Shown in pieces: positions 1-8,886 of a DNA stretch of 64,000 nt (position 1 is the first letter of the stretch; the number at the start of each line of letters is the position of its first letter). The notes beneath the pieces were generated by a model. It did no database searches. It was given only the letters and a program-made list of their open reading frames with translations, and was not told where the DNA came from. Origin of the DNA: CAZSNT01 sp964607765 (GTDB taxonomy: Bacteria; Verrucomicrobiota; Lentisphaeria; Oligosphaerales; JABHEG01); the NCBI GenBank assembly GCA_964607765.1, contig CAZSNT010000035.1, forward strand, positions 1 to 64,000, given 5' to 3'. Both the position numbers and the translations under genes were made by a program.

Positions 1-109
1 GGACTCTTTCATTCCTAACAACCCGCCGGCTTTTGTCGGCGCTTTCCCTAATCTTTCACCTTAATCTTCCGAAGATGGCGACCAATTCCTTAACTCAATG
101 ACATTGGGT

Positions 110-140
110 GATCGGTGATCGGTGGTCGGTGATCGGTGGG
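110..140. repeat. Short tandem repeat, GATCGGT unit
   Basis: Four imperfect copies of a 7-8 base unit (gatcggt, gatcggtg, gtcggt, gatcggtgg) follow one another. It belongs with the other GAT-led arrays at 657-705, 941-977 and 18530-18592, which share style but not exact sequence. Confidence 0.7.
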
Positions 141-245
141 AGAAGACAGGACCAGGAAGAAGGTAGTAGAAAGGATGTCGCGGTACGGGTATGCGGAAGG
201 ACTCCGGGATCTGGCCTGGATTATTCATAAATGGGGGCAGATGTG

Positions 246-422
246 GCTCCCCTTCAGGGAGAAGTGTCTTCCATATCCCATTGATTTCCAGGGCGTTGGC
301 CTGGGCTACGATGTTGGTCGCCTGTGGCGACCGCCGTCCCCACCGGGGACGAACGTTTCAGCCAGGGGTGGAACCCCTGGAACAGATTGAGGCAAAGACA
401 GTTGCGCTCCCTGAAGGGGAGC
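246..422. repeat. Nested palindromic element: 16-bp inverted repeat enclosing three hairpins
   Basis: A perfect 16-bp inverted repeat (246-261 and 407-422) encloses three further perfect stem-loops: 316-332 (ggtcgcc, loop tgt, ggcgacc), 335-351 (cgtcccc, loop acc, ggggacg) and 362-380 (ccaggggt, loop gga, acccctgg). Such density of perfect stems is far above chance and suggests a REP- or MITE-like mobile palindrome or a structured RNA. No transposase is nearby. Confidence 0.75.
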
Positions 423-439
423 TACACGAGTAATCCAGG

Positions 440-676
440 TTGGTGGTCTATCAGAAGGCTCGGGCTGTGGCAAAGAACATCTTCAAGATGACGCAGGGCT
501 TTCCATCGGAGGAGAAGTTCTCGCTGATCGACCAGTTGTCCGTCCGGGAGGCCACGCCCGAGTGGGGAAATGAACTCCAGCAGTTCCTCGTTGCCCCCAA
601 GAGGACACGAAGGCCCCCGCCCCGGAGAACTACGGAGACGACCCGACGATCAGGGGCTGATACCGATAACAGATAA
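440..676 (+). pseudogene. Four-helix-bundle protein (23S rRNA intervening-sequence protein type), truncated remnant
   Basis: About 36 residues from 440 read VVYQKARAVAKNIF, then FPSEEKFSLIDQL, the recognisable helix 1 and loop of the small four-helix-bundle family (usual form: L-E-V-Y-Q-K-A-R ... F-P-x-E-E-x-F-x-L-x-x-Q-x-x-R-A). The start is missing, because an in-frame stop lies at 431 just upstream. Similarity is lost after about position 550, where R-A-x-S-x-x-A-N-I-A-E would be expected. The open frame continues to 676 with unrelated residues. Family members are about 120 residues, so this is a fragment. Confidence 0.5.
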
Positions 677-705
677 CCGACCTCCGATAACTGATAACTG
701 ATAAC
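657..705. repeat. GATAAC-type short tandem repeat
   Basis: Imperfect repeats of gataac/gataccgataac, ending in three consecutive ctgataa(c) units, directly abut the left end of the 239-bp element at 704. A second array of the same unit sits at the other end of that element (941-977). Confidence 0.7.
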
Positions 706-942
706 TGTCATCCCACAACTGCTCAAAACCGTAGGTTCTGGTGACCTCGTGAGCCCAAAACCGGAGGACGCCGCGGAGACCCGTGTTTGTACATTTCTCG
801 GCCAGCCACTTAGCACCGCAGGGGCGACGGAAGAGATTAGGGCGAAAGATCAGGGCGAAAGATCAGGGGAATTGCCCCGCTCGCGTCCCTTAATCCTTCG
901 CCCTAATCCTTCGCCCTAATCTTCTCCGTGGGATACCTGTGA
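704..942 (+). repeat. 239-bp intergenic element, copy A (inverted partner at 18275-18513)
   Basis: This stretch aligns end to end with the reverse complement of 18275-18513; both copies are 239 bp with scattered substitutions and no visible indel. Inside is an imperfect long hairpin made of gattagggcgaa-type units on the left (about 834-870) and their complements (ccttcgccctaa units, about 889-922) on the right. The ends share only a short ATCCCA-like inversion. Conserved open frames on either strand differ without codon bias, so it is probably non-coding. It may be a MITE-like element or a duplicated gene-end fragment. Confidence 0.8.
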
Positions 943-977
943 TAACTGATAACCGATAACCGATAACCGATAACCGA
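941..977. repeat. GATAACC short tandem repeat
   Basis: Five tandem gataac(c/t) units lie just upstream of the permease start at 991. No Shine-Dalgarno sequence is visible between the array and the ATG. Confidence 0.75.
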
Positions 978-990
978 AAACAGACACCCC

Positions 991-2907
991 ATGGCAATCA
1001 TCTCCACAATCGGCCGCAGGGATCTGAAGGTCCGCCTGCTCATCGGCGCGATCTACGCCGGGCTCTCGATCGGCGCGCTGACCATGATCTACCCGTTCCT
1101 GCTCATGATCGCGGGCAGCACCAAGAGCGCCGTGGACACCCCGGACCCGCATGTCGTGCCGCCATATCTCAAGGACCGCACGGCACTTTACCAGAAGCAC
1201 ACGGAAGCGCTGTTCAACGAGTCGTTCGAGATGATGCGCGTCGCGTATGCGACCGACACGGCGACCTTCCAGGACCTGCAGCTGCCCGAGCGCCCCAATG
1301 CGAAGTTCGCAGGCTTGTGGGAGCAGTTCCTGCGCGAAACGGAACTGCCGTTCTACGCCTACATGATCGGGGAGACACACGCGCCGCGCTCGCGCGGCGT
1401 GCTGCCCTTCCGCCTGCGCCAGTTCAAGGCCGAGATGGTCCAGCGCTTCGACGGTGACATCAAACGGTTCAACGAAGAAATGCAGTCGGAGTATGTGAAC
1501 TGGAACGCGTTCTACGTGCTGCCCGAGGAGTACCTGCTGCGCCGGAGCAAGCCGACCATGCGCCCTATGGACCAGGCATTCCGTGCGTTCAAAGCACGCC
1601 AACCGCTCTCGAGCCGGTACGTGTTCAGCGTCGAGGGGTACTACCGCATGGCGTTCCTTTACTCGAAGTTCTCCGGGGACATCGCCAAGTACAACGCCGC
1701 GCACGGCACGGAGCTGACCGGCTGGGAGCAGGTCCGCCTCACCCGCGCGTGTCCGCCAGAAAGTGCGAGCACCGTTCAGGAACGCGCAGACTGGGAACTG
1801 TTCCTACGCACGCTCCTGAACCTGTACTGGATCCGTGCGGACTCCGCAGCGGCCGGCGAGTACCGCGCATTCCTGGCGGCGAAATACCAGACCATCGGCG
1901 CTCTCAACCGCAGCTACTCGACCGACTACGCGTCGTGGGCGGCCATCCCACTTGTCGGCGAACCGCCTGCCGCCGGGCTCGTCCAGGCCGACTGGGCCTC
2001 CTTCATCGAGGGCTGGCGCGACCCGAACACGCAGAAGACGCACCGAATTGCGCTCGAGCACCTGCGCGTACACAGCGTTGACTTCATGTTCCGCGACTGG
2101 CTGAACGAGCGATTCGGAACACCCGCAGCCATGAACGCCGAGGCCGGGACAGCGTTTGCGGACTGGGCCGAGATCCTCGGGCCTCAACAAGACATGCACG
2201 TCATTGCTTTCACCGGGGCCGAGGCGGCGCTGCGCCGCGAGTTCACCACCCGGAACTTCGTCACGGTCATCGATTTCATCGTGCTCCACGGTCGCGGTAT
2301 CCTCAACACCGTGATCTACTGCGGACTGGCGATTCTCGCCGCACTCATTGTCAACCCGCTCGCAGCGTACGCACTGAGCCGGTACAAACCGCCGTCCACG
2401 TACAAGATCCTGCTGTTCCTCATGATGACCATGGCGTTTCCGCCCATGGTCACACAGATCCCCAACTTCCTGATGCTGCGTGAGCTCGGGTTGTTGAACA
2501 GTTTCTGGGCGCTGATTCTGCCGGGGCTCGCCAACGGCTACTCGATCTTCCTGCTCAAAGGCTTCTTCGACAGTCTGCCGCAAGAGCTCTATGAGAGTGC
2601 AGCCATCGATGGGGCGGGAGAATTCCGCATCTTCTGGCAGATCACCATGAGTCTGAGTACGCCGATTCTCGCGGTGATCGCGCTCAACGCCTTCACTGCC
2701 GCCTACTCGAACTTCATGATGGCACTGCTTATCTGTCAGGACGAGAGCATGTGGACGCTCATGCCCTGGCTTTACCAGCTTCAGATGCGCAGCGGCGAAG
2801 GCGTCGTGTTCGCGTCCCTGCTCATCGCTGCAATCCCGACGTTCTTCGTCTTCGTCACCTGTCAGAACGTGATCATGCGCGGCATCGTGGTGCCAGTGGA
2901 GAAGTAG
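991..2907 (+). CDS. MalG-type sugar ABC transporter permease with a giant extracytoplasmic insertion
   Basis: Inner-membrane permease of the carbohydrate ABC family. A first membrane helix lies at about residues 16-38; the remaining helices and the permease core lie at about 430-638. The EAA loop that docks the ATPase is clear (YESAAIDGAGEFRIFWQI, about residues 534-552). Family members are about 280 residues; this one has 638 because about 390 residues are inserted after helix 1, predicted outside the membrane. The insertion holds four copies of a pattern I-x(3)-N-x(4)-T/E-x(4)-W-x(2)-I/V. No partner permease, ATPase or binding protein is in the window; they would have to lie upstream or elsewhere. 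The start has no visible ribosome site. The family call is secure; the role of the insertion is unknown. Confidence 0.9.
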   Translation: MAIISTIGRRDLKVRLLIGAIYAGLSIGALTMIYPFLLMIAGSTKSAVDTPDPHVVPPYLKDRTALYQKHTEALFNESFEMMRVAYATDTATFQDLQLPERPNAKFAGLWEQFLRETELPFYAYMIGETHAPRSRGVLPFRLRQFKAEMVQRFDGDIKRFNEEMQSEYVNWNAFYVLPEEYLLRRSKPTMRPMDQAFRAFKARQPLSSRYVFSVEGYYRMAFLYSKFSGDIAKYNAAHGTELTGWEQVRLTRACPPESASTVQERADWELFLRTLLNLYWIRADSAAAGEYRAFLAAKYQTIGALNRSYSTDYASWAAIPLVGEPPAAGLVQADWASFIEGWRDPNTQKTHRIALEHLRVHSVDFMFRDWLNERFGTPAAMNAEAGTAFADWAEILGPQQDMHVIAFTGAEAALRREFTTRNFVTVIDFIVLHGRGILNTVIYCGLAILAALIVNPLAAYALSRYKPPSTYKILLFLMMTMAFPPMVTQIPNFLMLRELGLLNSFWALILPGLANGYSIFLLKGFFDSLPQELYESAAIDGAGEFRIFWQITMSLSTPILAVIALNAFTAAYSNFMMALLICQDESMWTLMPWLYQLQMRSGEGVVFASLLIAAIPTFFVFVTCQNVIMRGIVVPVEK

Positions 2908-2976
2908 CCGGGGCCCGGAGAAAGCGGAATGACGCACCCACTCACCAGCCAGCAACCGGCAAGCAAGGAGCCTACC

Positions 2977-3681
2977 ATGACTCGTCCAGCAATCCTCGTC
3001 TCAATCGTCCTCCTTTCCCTCGCCGTCACGGCCCGGGGCCAGTCCGCCGCCACCCGAGTTCACTACACCTTCTCCCAGGCCGAAGCCTGGACCGCCGAGA
3101 AGCTGGCCGAGGCCTTCCAGCTCAACCAAGACGCCAAAGAGCCCAAAGCGCTCCAGACGCACGCCAAGAGGTCCGCCAACATGAACGGCTGGCTGGAACT
3201 AACGGACGTCGGCCCGGGCATCCCACACCTGACCGTACCGTTGACCGCGCCCGCCGCGTCCGGCAGACTCGAACTGCAGCTCGGGACCAACGGCACACAA
3301 GGGCAACACGTGGGCGTCGAGCTAATGCGCGGCAAGACGATCTTGGCCGCCCTGCAACTGCATAACAACACCACCGGCGCGCTGGTCATCGGCAAAGACA
3401 AGAGCCGCACGTTCTACGACGCTGTCTCGTGGTACCGCAACGTCCGCCGCTTTGTCCTTTCCTGGGAGGGGGCCGACGCAGAGCAGGCCGGGCGCGTCTC
3501 CCTGCGCTTCGAGCCGAAGGGCGAAGATCTGACGCCCATAACATTCGAGGACGTCACGGTCGCAGCGGCCGGACGCCCCGACGCCATTCGTTTCCGGGCC
3601 GGTTTCAACACTGGCGTCACCAAGGGCCTCGTCCTCGACGAGCTCAAGCTCGACGCCCCGGCCCGAAGGAAGGCACGGTAG
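2977..3681 (+). CDS. Secreted hypothetical protein
   Basis: A 234-residue protein with a typical signal peptide (MTRPAILVSIVLLSLAVTARG) followed by a soluble domain rich in predicted beta strands, such as GRLELQLGTNG and AGRVSLRFEPKG. An upstream in-frame ATG at 2929 exists, but the start at 2977 follows an aaggag ribosome site at 2965-2970 and gives the signal peptide directly. The composition resembles a concanavalin-like or jelly-roll sandwich, but I recognise no family signature. Its place between the permease and a fucosidase suggests carbohydrate binding or a structural role, which is inference only. Confidence 0.6.
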   Translation: MTRPAILVSIVLLSLAVTARGQSAATRVHYTFSQAEAWTAEKLAEAFQLNQDAKEPKALQTHAKRSANMNGWLELTDVGPGIPHLTVPLTAPAASGRLELQLGTNGTQGQHVGVELMRGKTILAALQLHNNTTGALVIGKDKSRTFYDAVSWYRNVRRFVLSWEGADAEQAGRVSLRFEPKGEDLTPITFEDVTVAAAGRPDAIRFRAGFNTGVTKGLVLDELKLDAPARRKAR

Positions 3682-3733
3682 GGCCATGCGCAATGGCGAC
3701 CCCAATGATCCGCGAAGCGAGACCCCAGCCGCG

Positions 3734-5503
3734 ATGACCACTGACGACAGAGGTACTGACATGCTCGGGTGGTGGCGCGAAGCGCGTTTTGGGTTGTTCA
3801 TTCACTGGGGGTTGTACGCAATCCCGGCAGGTGTATGGAAAGGCGAGGAAATCCCGGGCATTGGTGAACAGATCATGCGCTTCGCCGAGATCCCGGCGTC
3901 CGAATATGCTGAGCTTGCCGGCCAGTTCAACCCGCACCGGTTCGACGCTGAGCAATGGGTGGCCATCGCCAAGTCAGCCGGCATGAAATACCTCGTGATC
4001 ACGGCAAAGCACCATGATGGGTTCGCACTCTTCAAATCAGCTCACCCGTTCAATGCCGTGGATGCAACGCCGTTTGGGCGCGACATCATCGCGGAACTGG
4101 CCGCGGCCTGCGACAAAGGCGGCATCAGGTTCTGTGTCTACTACTCGCAGAGGCAGGACTGGAGCCATCCCGACGGGACCTGGAACGAATGGCCGGACCA
4201 GTTTCCTGTACCCGTGGAGAAACGCGGCTATGACTTCAGCCGCTGCATGAACGAGAAGAGCATTCCGCAGGTGAAGGAATTGCTGACCCAGTACGGCCCG
4301 ATCGGTCTGGTCTGGTTCGACACCCCACATGACTCCACGCCGGAACAGAGCCGGACCTTCAGAGACCTGGTGCATGACTTGCAGCCTGAATGTCTTGTGT
4401 GCAGCCGTGTCGGCAACGGGTACGGCGACTATACCAGTCTCGACGACAATGGGTCCCTGTACTGCGGCAGCAGGAATCTCGATGGAGAAATCCCAGCCAC
4501 GATGAACCACACATGGGGGTACAAGAGCACTGACCACGATTGGATGAACGTTGAGGATGCGCTGCACTCATTGATCCATTCCGTTGCCAATGGATGCAAT
4601 TACCTGCTCAATGTGGGGCCCAAGGGCGACGGTCAGATCCCTGAAGAGAGCGTCGAGCGTCTCAAGGCCATGGGGGAGTGGATGCACGTCAACGGCGAGG
4701 CCGTATATGGTGCAGGTATGGCGCCGTTCCCGAACCCGTTCTCGCATGGGGTGATAACAGCAAAGGGAGACAGCCTCTACTTGATCTGCTCGGAATGGCC
4801 TGGCTCTGAGGTCGTGCTTCGGGGACTCAAGACAAAAGTCTTGAACGCTGTGTTGCTGGCGGATCCCAACCGCAGCATCGAGTGCCATCAGGAACGACAC
4901 AGCGACGGCCTGGTTGTGCACGGCTTGCGGATCTCCAACCTGCCGCCGGCTCCTCCCGAAGGGCGTTTCCCGGTAATCAAACTTGAGCTTGCGGGTAAAC
5001 CGGAGGCCGAACAGGTGACCGCGGCCTCAGGTGACGGCACAATTCATCTGTTTGCCGGCTGTGCAGATATTGAGAGGTCGGAAGGGAGCAAACTCACCGT
5101 TGACGAGGCAAGCGGAGTCCCCGAAGCGTTCCACGAGAACAGCGGATCGTTGAGCTGGACGTTCGCTGTTGAACGGCCTGGGACGTACTGCCTTGAAGCC
5201 CTGACCAACCGTCGCCGAGCGCATCCGTGGATCGCCGGGGTGTTGGTAGAGATAGAGACAGACGCCGGCGTATTGAAGGCAGAGCTGAAACCGGACCGCG
5301 CATTGGACAATCTCCAGAAGCACTACCATCCGGAGACGATCAGTGAGATCGGCGACATCGAGTTCTCGGCCGCCGGGATGCACCGGCTGTGCCTTCGCGT
5401 AGCTGATATGCCTAAGGACAAGGAAACGCTGGCATGTTTCTGGGGCAAGGAAGAGAAGCGAACCGTCAAGCTGGTCGAGCTCCGGCTATTGCCTCAACAC
5501 TGA
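3734..5503 (+). CDS. Alpha-L-fucosidase, GH29
   Basis: Retaining exo-fucosidase that removes terminal alpha-L-fucose. The GH29 catalytic domain is obvious: WWREARFGLFIHWGLYAIP near the N-terminus, AKHHDGFALF, and a LVWFD motif whose Asp196 is the expected nucleophile. A C-terminal beta-rich region (about 330-589) follows. I chose 3734 because the paralogue at 26142 aligns from the same MTT with identical spacing to the WWREARFG motif; an ATG at 3686 and one at 3761 (after agagg) are alternatives. No signal peptide is present, so it probably acts in the cytoplasm on imported fragments, consistent with the ABC permease upstream. Confidence 0.9.
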   Translation: MTTDDRGTDMLGWWREARFGLFIHWGLYAIPAGVWKGEEIPGIGEQIMRFAEIPASEYAELAGQFNPHRFDAEQWVAIAKSAGMKYLVITAKHHDGFALFKSAHPFNAVDATPFGRDIIAELAAACDKGGIRFCVYYSQRQDWSHPDGTWNEWPDQFPVPVEKRGYDFSRCMNEKSIPQVKELLTQYGPIGLVWFDTPHDSTPEQSRTFRDLVHDLQPECLVCSRVGNGYGDYTSLDDNGSLYCGSRNLDGEIPATMNHTWGYKSTDHDWMNVEDALHSLIHSVANGCNYLLNVGPKGDGQIPEESVERLKAMGEWMHVNGEAVYGAGMAPFPNPFSHGVITAKGDSLYLICSEWPGSEVVLRGLKTKVLNAVLLADPNRSIECHQERHSDGLVVHGLRISNLPPAPPEGRFPVIKLELAGKPEAEQVTAASGDGTIHLFAGCADIERSEGSKLTVDEASGVPEAFHENSGSLSWTFAVERPGTYCLEALTNRRRAHPWIAGVLVEIETDAGVLKAELKPDRALDNLQKHYHPETISEIGDIEFSAAGMHRLCLRVADMPKDKETLACFWGKEEKRTVKLVELRLLPQH

Positions 5504-5578
5504 GTGCCCGGGATGCCAAGACGTCATCGGATCACGTGACCGTCATTCCGACGGGCGACAACCTCAGAGGGTCGTTTC

Positions 5579-8500
5579 ATGAAGCACACGGTCAGCCTTG
5601 GAATCGCCTTACTGTTTGTCATGTCGCTACATGCGGACCAGGCCCTGATCGACAGGTCGGGCATCTCGGGCGGCCTGCTGGTGCGGATCGGCGCCCACGA
5701 CGCCAGGGAACTGGCCACGCCCCAGATCACCAACAGGTTCGTCGTCCACGTGCTCGACACGGATGCGACCAAGGTCGCAGCAGCTCGTGCGGCGTGCAAG
5801 GGCGAATTGTACGGCCGGGTCAGCGCTGACACGTTCGACGGCAGATCTCTGCCGTACGCCGAGAACCTGGTGAACCTGTTCATCGCGGACACGAGAGGCG
5901 ACATTCCCGATGCGGAGATTCGCCGCGTGCTGGCGCCGGGGGGCATCGCTTTCATAGAGGGCGACAGGCTCCTGAAACCGACGCCTTCGAACACCGACGA
6001 ATGGACCCACTATCTGCATGGGCCGGACAACAATGCGGTGGCCAGCGACGCGATGGTCGGTCCGCCGCGACACCTGCAGTGGGTGGGACCGCCGCGCTGG
6101 ACGCGCGATCATCACATCCTCAACAGCGTCAGTTCCGTCGTCACCGCCGGAGGACGCCTCTTCTTTATCCTCGACGAGGCCACCGGACGCGACCTGAACG
6201 CGCCGGGGGAATGGGCGTTGATCGCGCGGGACGCTTACAACGGCATCGATCTGTGGCGCGTGCCCATGGGGTCCTGGGCCCACCACAGGTTCCGATTCCG
6301 GTCCGGCCCGCCCCAACTCCCTCGGCTGCTGGTGGCGTCAAAGCAGCACGTGTATGCGCCGCTTGGGCTCAGCGAACCGGTGTCACAGCTCGACGCACGG
6401 TCGGGGGACGTGCTGCGCACGTTCGAGGCGACGACCGGTGCCGAGGAAATCCTGTTGCTCGACGGGACGCTCCTGGTGCTCAAGAGTGCTCCGGTAGCCA
6501 CGCATGCGGCGAAGCACCCCAAGTTCAAGGGCGTCTACGCCCAGCCGCGGAACAAGGCGATTGTCTCTGTGGACACCAGGACCGGGAAGACGCAGTGGTC
6601 CATGCCGCTTGTCGGCAGCGTCCGCGCTGAGACGCTGGCAGCCGATGACGGGAATGTGTTTGTCCAGGTCGACCAACAGGTGATCTGCCTTGATCGCGCC
6701 TCCGGCAAGGAGCGCTGGCGTCACGGCGAGGCGGCCAACGCCGCGACAGCCGTGCCGACAAAGAAGCCAAAAACGCGGAAGCCTCCAGGGCTGAGCTTCG
6801 GCACACACGTTCTGGTCGTGTCGGATGGCGTTGTCCTGTGCCGGCTGGGCGCGGAGCTGGTCGCCATCGATGCCGAGAGGGGGGAGAGACTGTGGTCCAC
6901 AAAGGGGGGACAGGGCTTTCACGCGCCCCTGGACGTGTTCGTCATTGACGGCAGCGTCTGGACCGGCAGCCACCCCTCTGATTCGACCGCACCGCCGCCG
7001 GTGGCGGATTTCAGTGTCCAGCGCGACCTGAAGACGGGCAAGGTCCTGTCGCGCAACTCCACCATGGTCGACCTGCAGAGCGCGGGGCATCATCACCGGT
7101 GTTACCGCAACAAGGCGTCGACGCATTACATCATTTCCGGAAAGCGCGGGGTCGAGATGCTCCACGTCACGGGCGACAACCACTCCCGAGACAACTGGAT
7201 CCGCGGCACCTGCCAATACGGGATCATGCCGGCCAACGGTCTGGTATACGCGCCGCCGCACTCCTGCGGGTGCTACCCGGAGTCGATGGTGCGCGGCTTC
7301 CACGCCATGGCAGCCAGGCGCAGCCGCGAGCTCGAGTACAGGTCGCGGGCCGCGGAGAGGGGGCCGGCCTACGGCAAGACCGACGGTGCGGTCGCCGCGC
7401 TGACAGATGCGGCCTGGCCGACGCTCCGGGGAGATGCACGGCGGACCGGCACCGTGGCGACCGAGCTCCCCGGCAGCCCGTCGCAAGCCTGGACAACGTC
7501 GATCGGCGGGCAGCTGTCCCAGCCCGTGGTCGCCGGAGACATGCTTCTGGTTTCCGCCGTCGACCGACACGCCGTGTATGCGCTCGACGCCAAGTCGGGC
7601 AAAGAGCGCTGGTCACGGACCGTCGGCGGGCGGGTCGACTCACCGCCGACCATTCACCAGGGGTTGTGCTTGTTCGGCTGTACGGATGGATACGTCTACT
7701 GCCTGCGTCTGCGCGATGGGGCGTTGGTATGGCGGTTCCTCGCCGCCCGCACGGATCGGCGCACGATTGCCTGGGGCCAACTCGAGTCGCTCTGGCCTGT
7801 GCACGGGAGCGTCCTGATCCAGAACGGTCTCGCGTATGTGTCCGCCGGCCGCTCGACTTGGTTCGATCACGGTATCGACTTGTACGCGCTCTCACCTGAG
7901 ACCGGCGAGGTCGCACACCACACCCAGTTCGAGACGAAGCCGCCCAAGTTCGGCAAGGGGAAAAGGGACGAGCAGCTCACAGCGAGGGCGGAGGAGTTCA
8001 AGAAGTCGATCCTCGCCAAAACAGCGCGCGGCTCAAGTCGCGCGGACTATAAGACGTTTGCGCAGAGCGACCGATCAGTTTCGTTCTCCATGGCCGGCGG
8101 CACCATCTCGGATGTCCTGGTCAGTGACGGGAGCGACGTATTCATGCACCAAGTCCGGTTCAACAGCCGGTTGGAGAGGCAGGCGGAACGGGCTCGGCAC
8201 CTGATGGCCACCGGCGGGTTCCTGCACGACCCGAGTGAAGAATCGCGCCTGCACTGGGTCGTTGGCGACGGCGACTTCAGCCAGTATCCCCTGCCCTACC
8301 CTCGTTACGTTGGCACCGGCGAGAAGAACCCGGCCTGTGGCCTTATCCTCGCCTACACCGCGGACACCGCCTGGGCGATCCTGCGCGCCCGACGCTACAG
8401 CAAAGTGTTCGACTGCAACCTGGTCGCTTTCGACCTGAAGAACAACGCCCAGGCCTGGCAGGCGCCGCTCGGCAAGTTCATCGCCCGGTCCATTCTCAAG

Positions 8501-8689
8501 GCCGGCGACCGCCTGATCGTCTGCGGCATACAGAATGGCAAGAGCGTGCTGCAGCTTCACGTTGCAGCCAACGGCAAGCTCCAGGCCACCGTGCCCTTGG
8601 CGCAGCCGCCCGTGTGGGACGGCGTCGCCGCCGCCCACGGCCGCCTCTATCTCGCGATGGCCGATGGCAGGATCACCTGCCTGGAATGA
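5579..8689 (+). CDS. Secreted methyltransferase-like/PQQ-type beta-propeller fusion protein, copy 1
   Basis: A 1036-residue protein with a signal peptide (about 1-19). Residues 20-150 have the layout of a class I methyltransferase fold (FDGRSLPYAENLVNLFIAD, then VLAPGGIAFIEG), but the cofactor loop is degenerate: LLVRIGAHDARE where the two paralogues read VGCGDG. After a DEWTHYLHGPDNN linker, the rest is a beta-propeller of PQQ-type blades such as LDAKSGKERWSRTVGG. A His/Cys-rich stretch (HHHRCYRNKA near 7087, CQYGI and HSCGCY near 7260) is conserved in all three window copies and could bind metal or a cofactor. The biochemical role is unknown. Confidence 0.8.
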   Translation: MKHTVSLGIALLFVMSLHADQALIDRSGISGGLLVRIGAHDARELATPQITNRFVVHVLDTDATKVAAARAACKGELYGRVSADTFDGRSLPYAENLVNLFIADTRGDIPDAEIRRVLAPGGIAFIEGDRLLKPTPSNTDEWTHYLHGPDNNAVASDAMVGPPRHLQWVGPPRWTRDHHILNSVSSVVTAGGRLFFILDEATGRDLNAPGEWALIARDAYNGIDLWRVPMGSWAHHRFRFRSGPPQLPRLLVASKQHVYAPLGLSEPVSQLDARSGDVLRTFEATTGAEEILLLDGTLLVLKSAPVATHAAKHPKFKGVYAQPRNKAIVSVDTRTGKTQWSMPLVGSVRAETLAADDGNVFVQVDQQVICLDRASGKERWRHGEAANAATAVPTKKPKTRKPPGLSFGTHVLVVSDGVVLCRLGAELVAIDAERGERLWSTKGGQGFHAPLDVFVIDGSVWTGSHPSDSTAPPPVADFSVQRDLKTGKVLSRNSTMVDLQSAGHHHRCYRNKASTHYIISGKRGVEMLHVTGDNHSRDNWIRGTCQYGIMPANGLVYAPPHSCGCYPESMVRGFHAMAARRSRELEYRSRAAERGPAYGKTDGAVAALTDAAWPTLRGDARRTGTVATELPGSPSQAWTTSIGGQLSQPVVAGDMLLVSAVDRHAVYALDAKSGKERWSRTVGGRVDSPPTIHQGLCLFGCTDGYVYCLRLRDGALVWRFLAARTDRRTIAWGQLESLWPVHGSVLIQNGLAYVSAGRSTWFDHGIDLYALSPETGEVAHHTQFETKPPKFGKGKRDEQLTARAEEFKKSILAKTARGSSRADYKTFAQSDRSVSFSMAGGTISDVLVSDGSDVFMHQVRFNSRLERQAERARHLMATGGFLHDPSEESRLHWVVGDGDFSQYPLPYPRYVGTGEKNPACGLILAYTADTAWAILRARRYSKVFDCNLVAFDLKNNAQAWQAPLGKFIARSILKAGDRLIVCGIQNGKSVLQLHVAANGKLQATVPLAQPPVWDGVAAAHGRLYLAMADGRITCLE

Positions 8690-8751
8690 CCGCGCCGCCG
8701 TCAACGGGGAGCCGCCGCCGGCACCGACAAGAACCCAAAGGAGCCCGTTCC

Positions 8752-8886
8752 GTGGAGCAGCAGAGGCCCAACATCATCTACATCCTCGCCGACGACATGG
8801 GCTATGGCGACATGGGATGCAACAACCCCGACTCCAAGATCCCGACCCCGAATAGGGCCTATGTGGGCAGGAGGGCCAAACAATGA
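8752..8886 (+). pseudogene. Sulfatase 5' stub (truncated after about 33 residues)
   Basis: From a GTG at 8752, well placed behind aaaggag (8737-8743), the frame reads the classic sulfatase opening RPNIIYILADDMGYGDMG and then breaks near 8850 into unrelated residues, stopping at 8886. The formylglycine motif and everything after it are missing. The stop overlaps the start of the intact sulfatase at 8883, and the codon style changes at this point, so this is a join between an old sulfatase start and a different incoming segment. Confidence 0.75.

Larger units (their letters stand above)
1..990. other. Gene-poor, repeat-rich leader region
   Basis: No intact gene is supported here. The region holds a weak hairpin near 24-41, a short tandem repeat at 110-140, a nested hairpin cluster at 246-422, a broken four-helix-bundle gene at 440-676, two GATAAC-type repeat arrays (657-705 and 941-977) and one copy of a 239-bp element (704-942). 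Small open frames across it overlap repeats and lack a convincing ribosome site. The permease downstream starts at 991 with repeat DNA directly in front of it. Confidence 0.7.

Noticed and set aside
24..41. Stem-loop considered as a terminator
   Set aside because: The stem has a mismatch and lacks a following T-run, and no gene ends before it in the window.
191..433. 80-codon frame in the leader
   Set aside because: It runs through the nested hairpins of 246-422 and has no ribosome site or known motif.
916..1704. Minus-strand frame over the permease start
   Set aside because: Its end is made of the GATAAC repeat, and the rest is antisense to a permease with a clear EAA motif.
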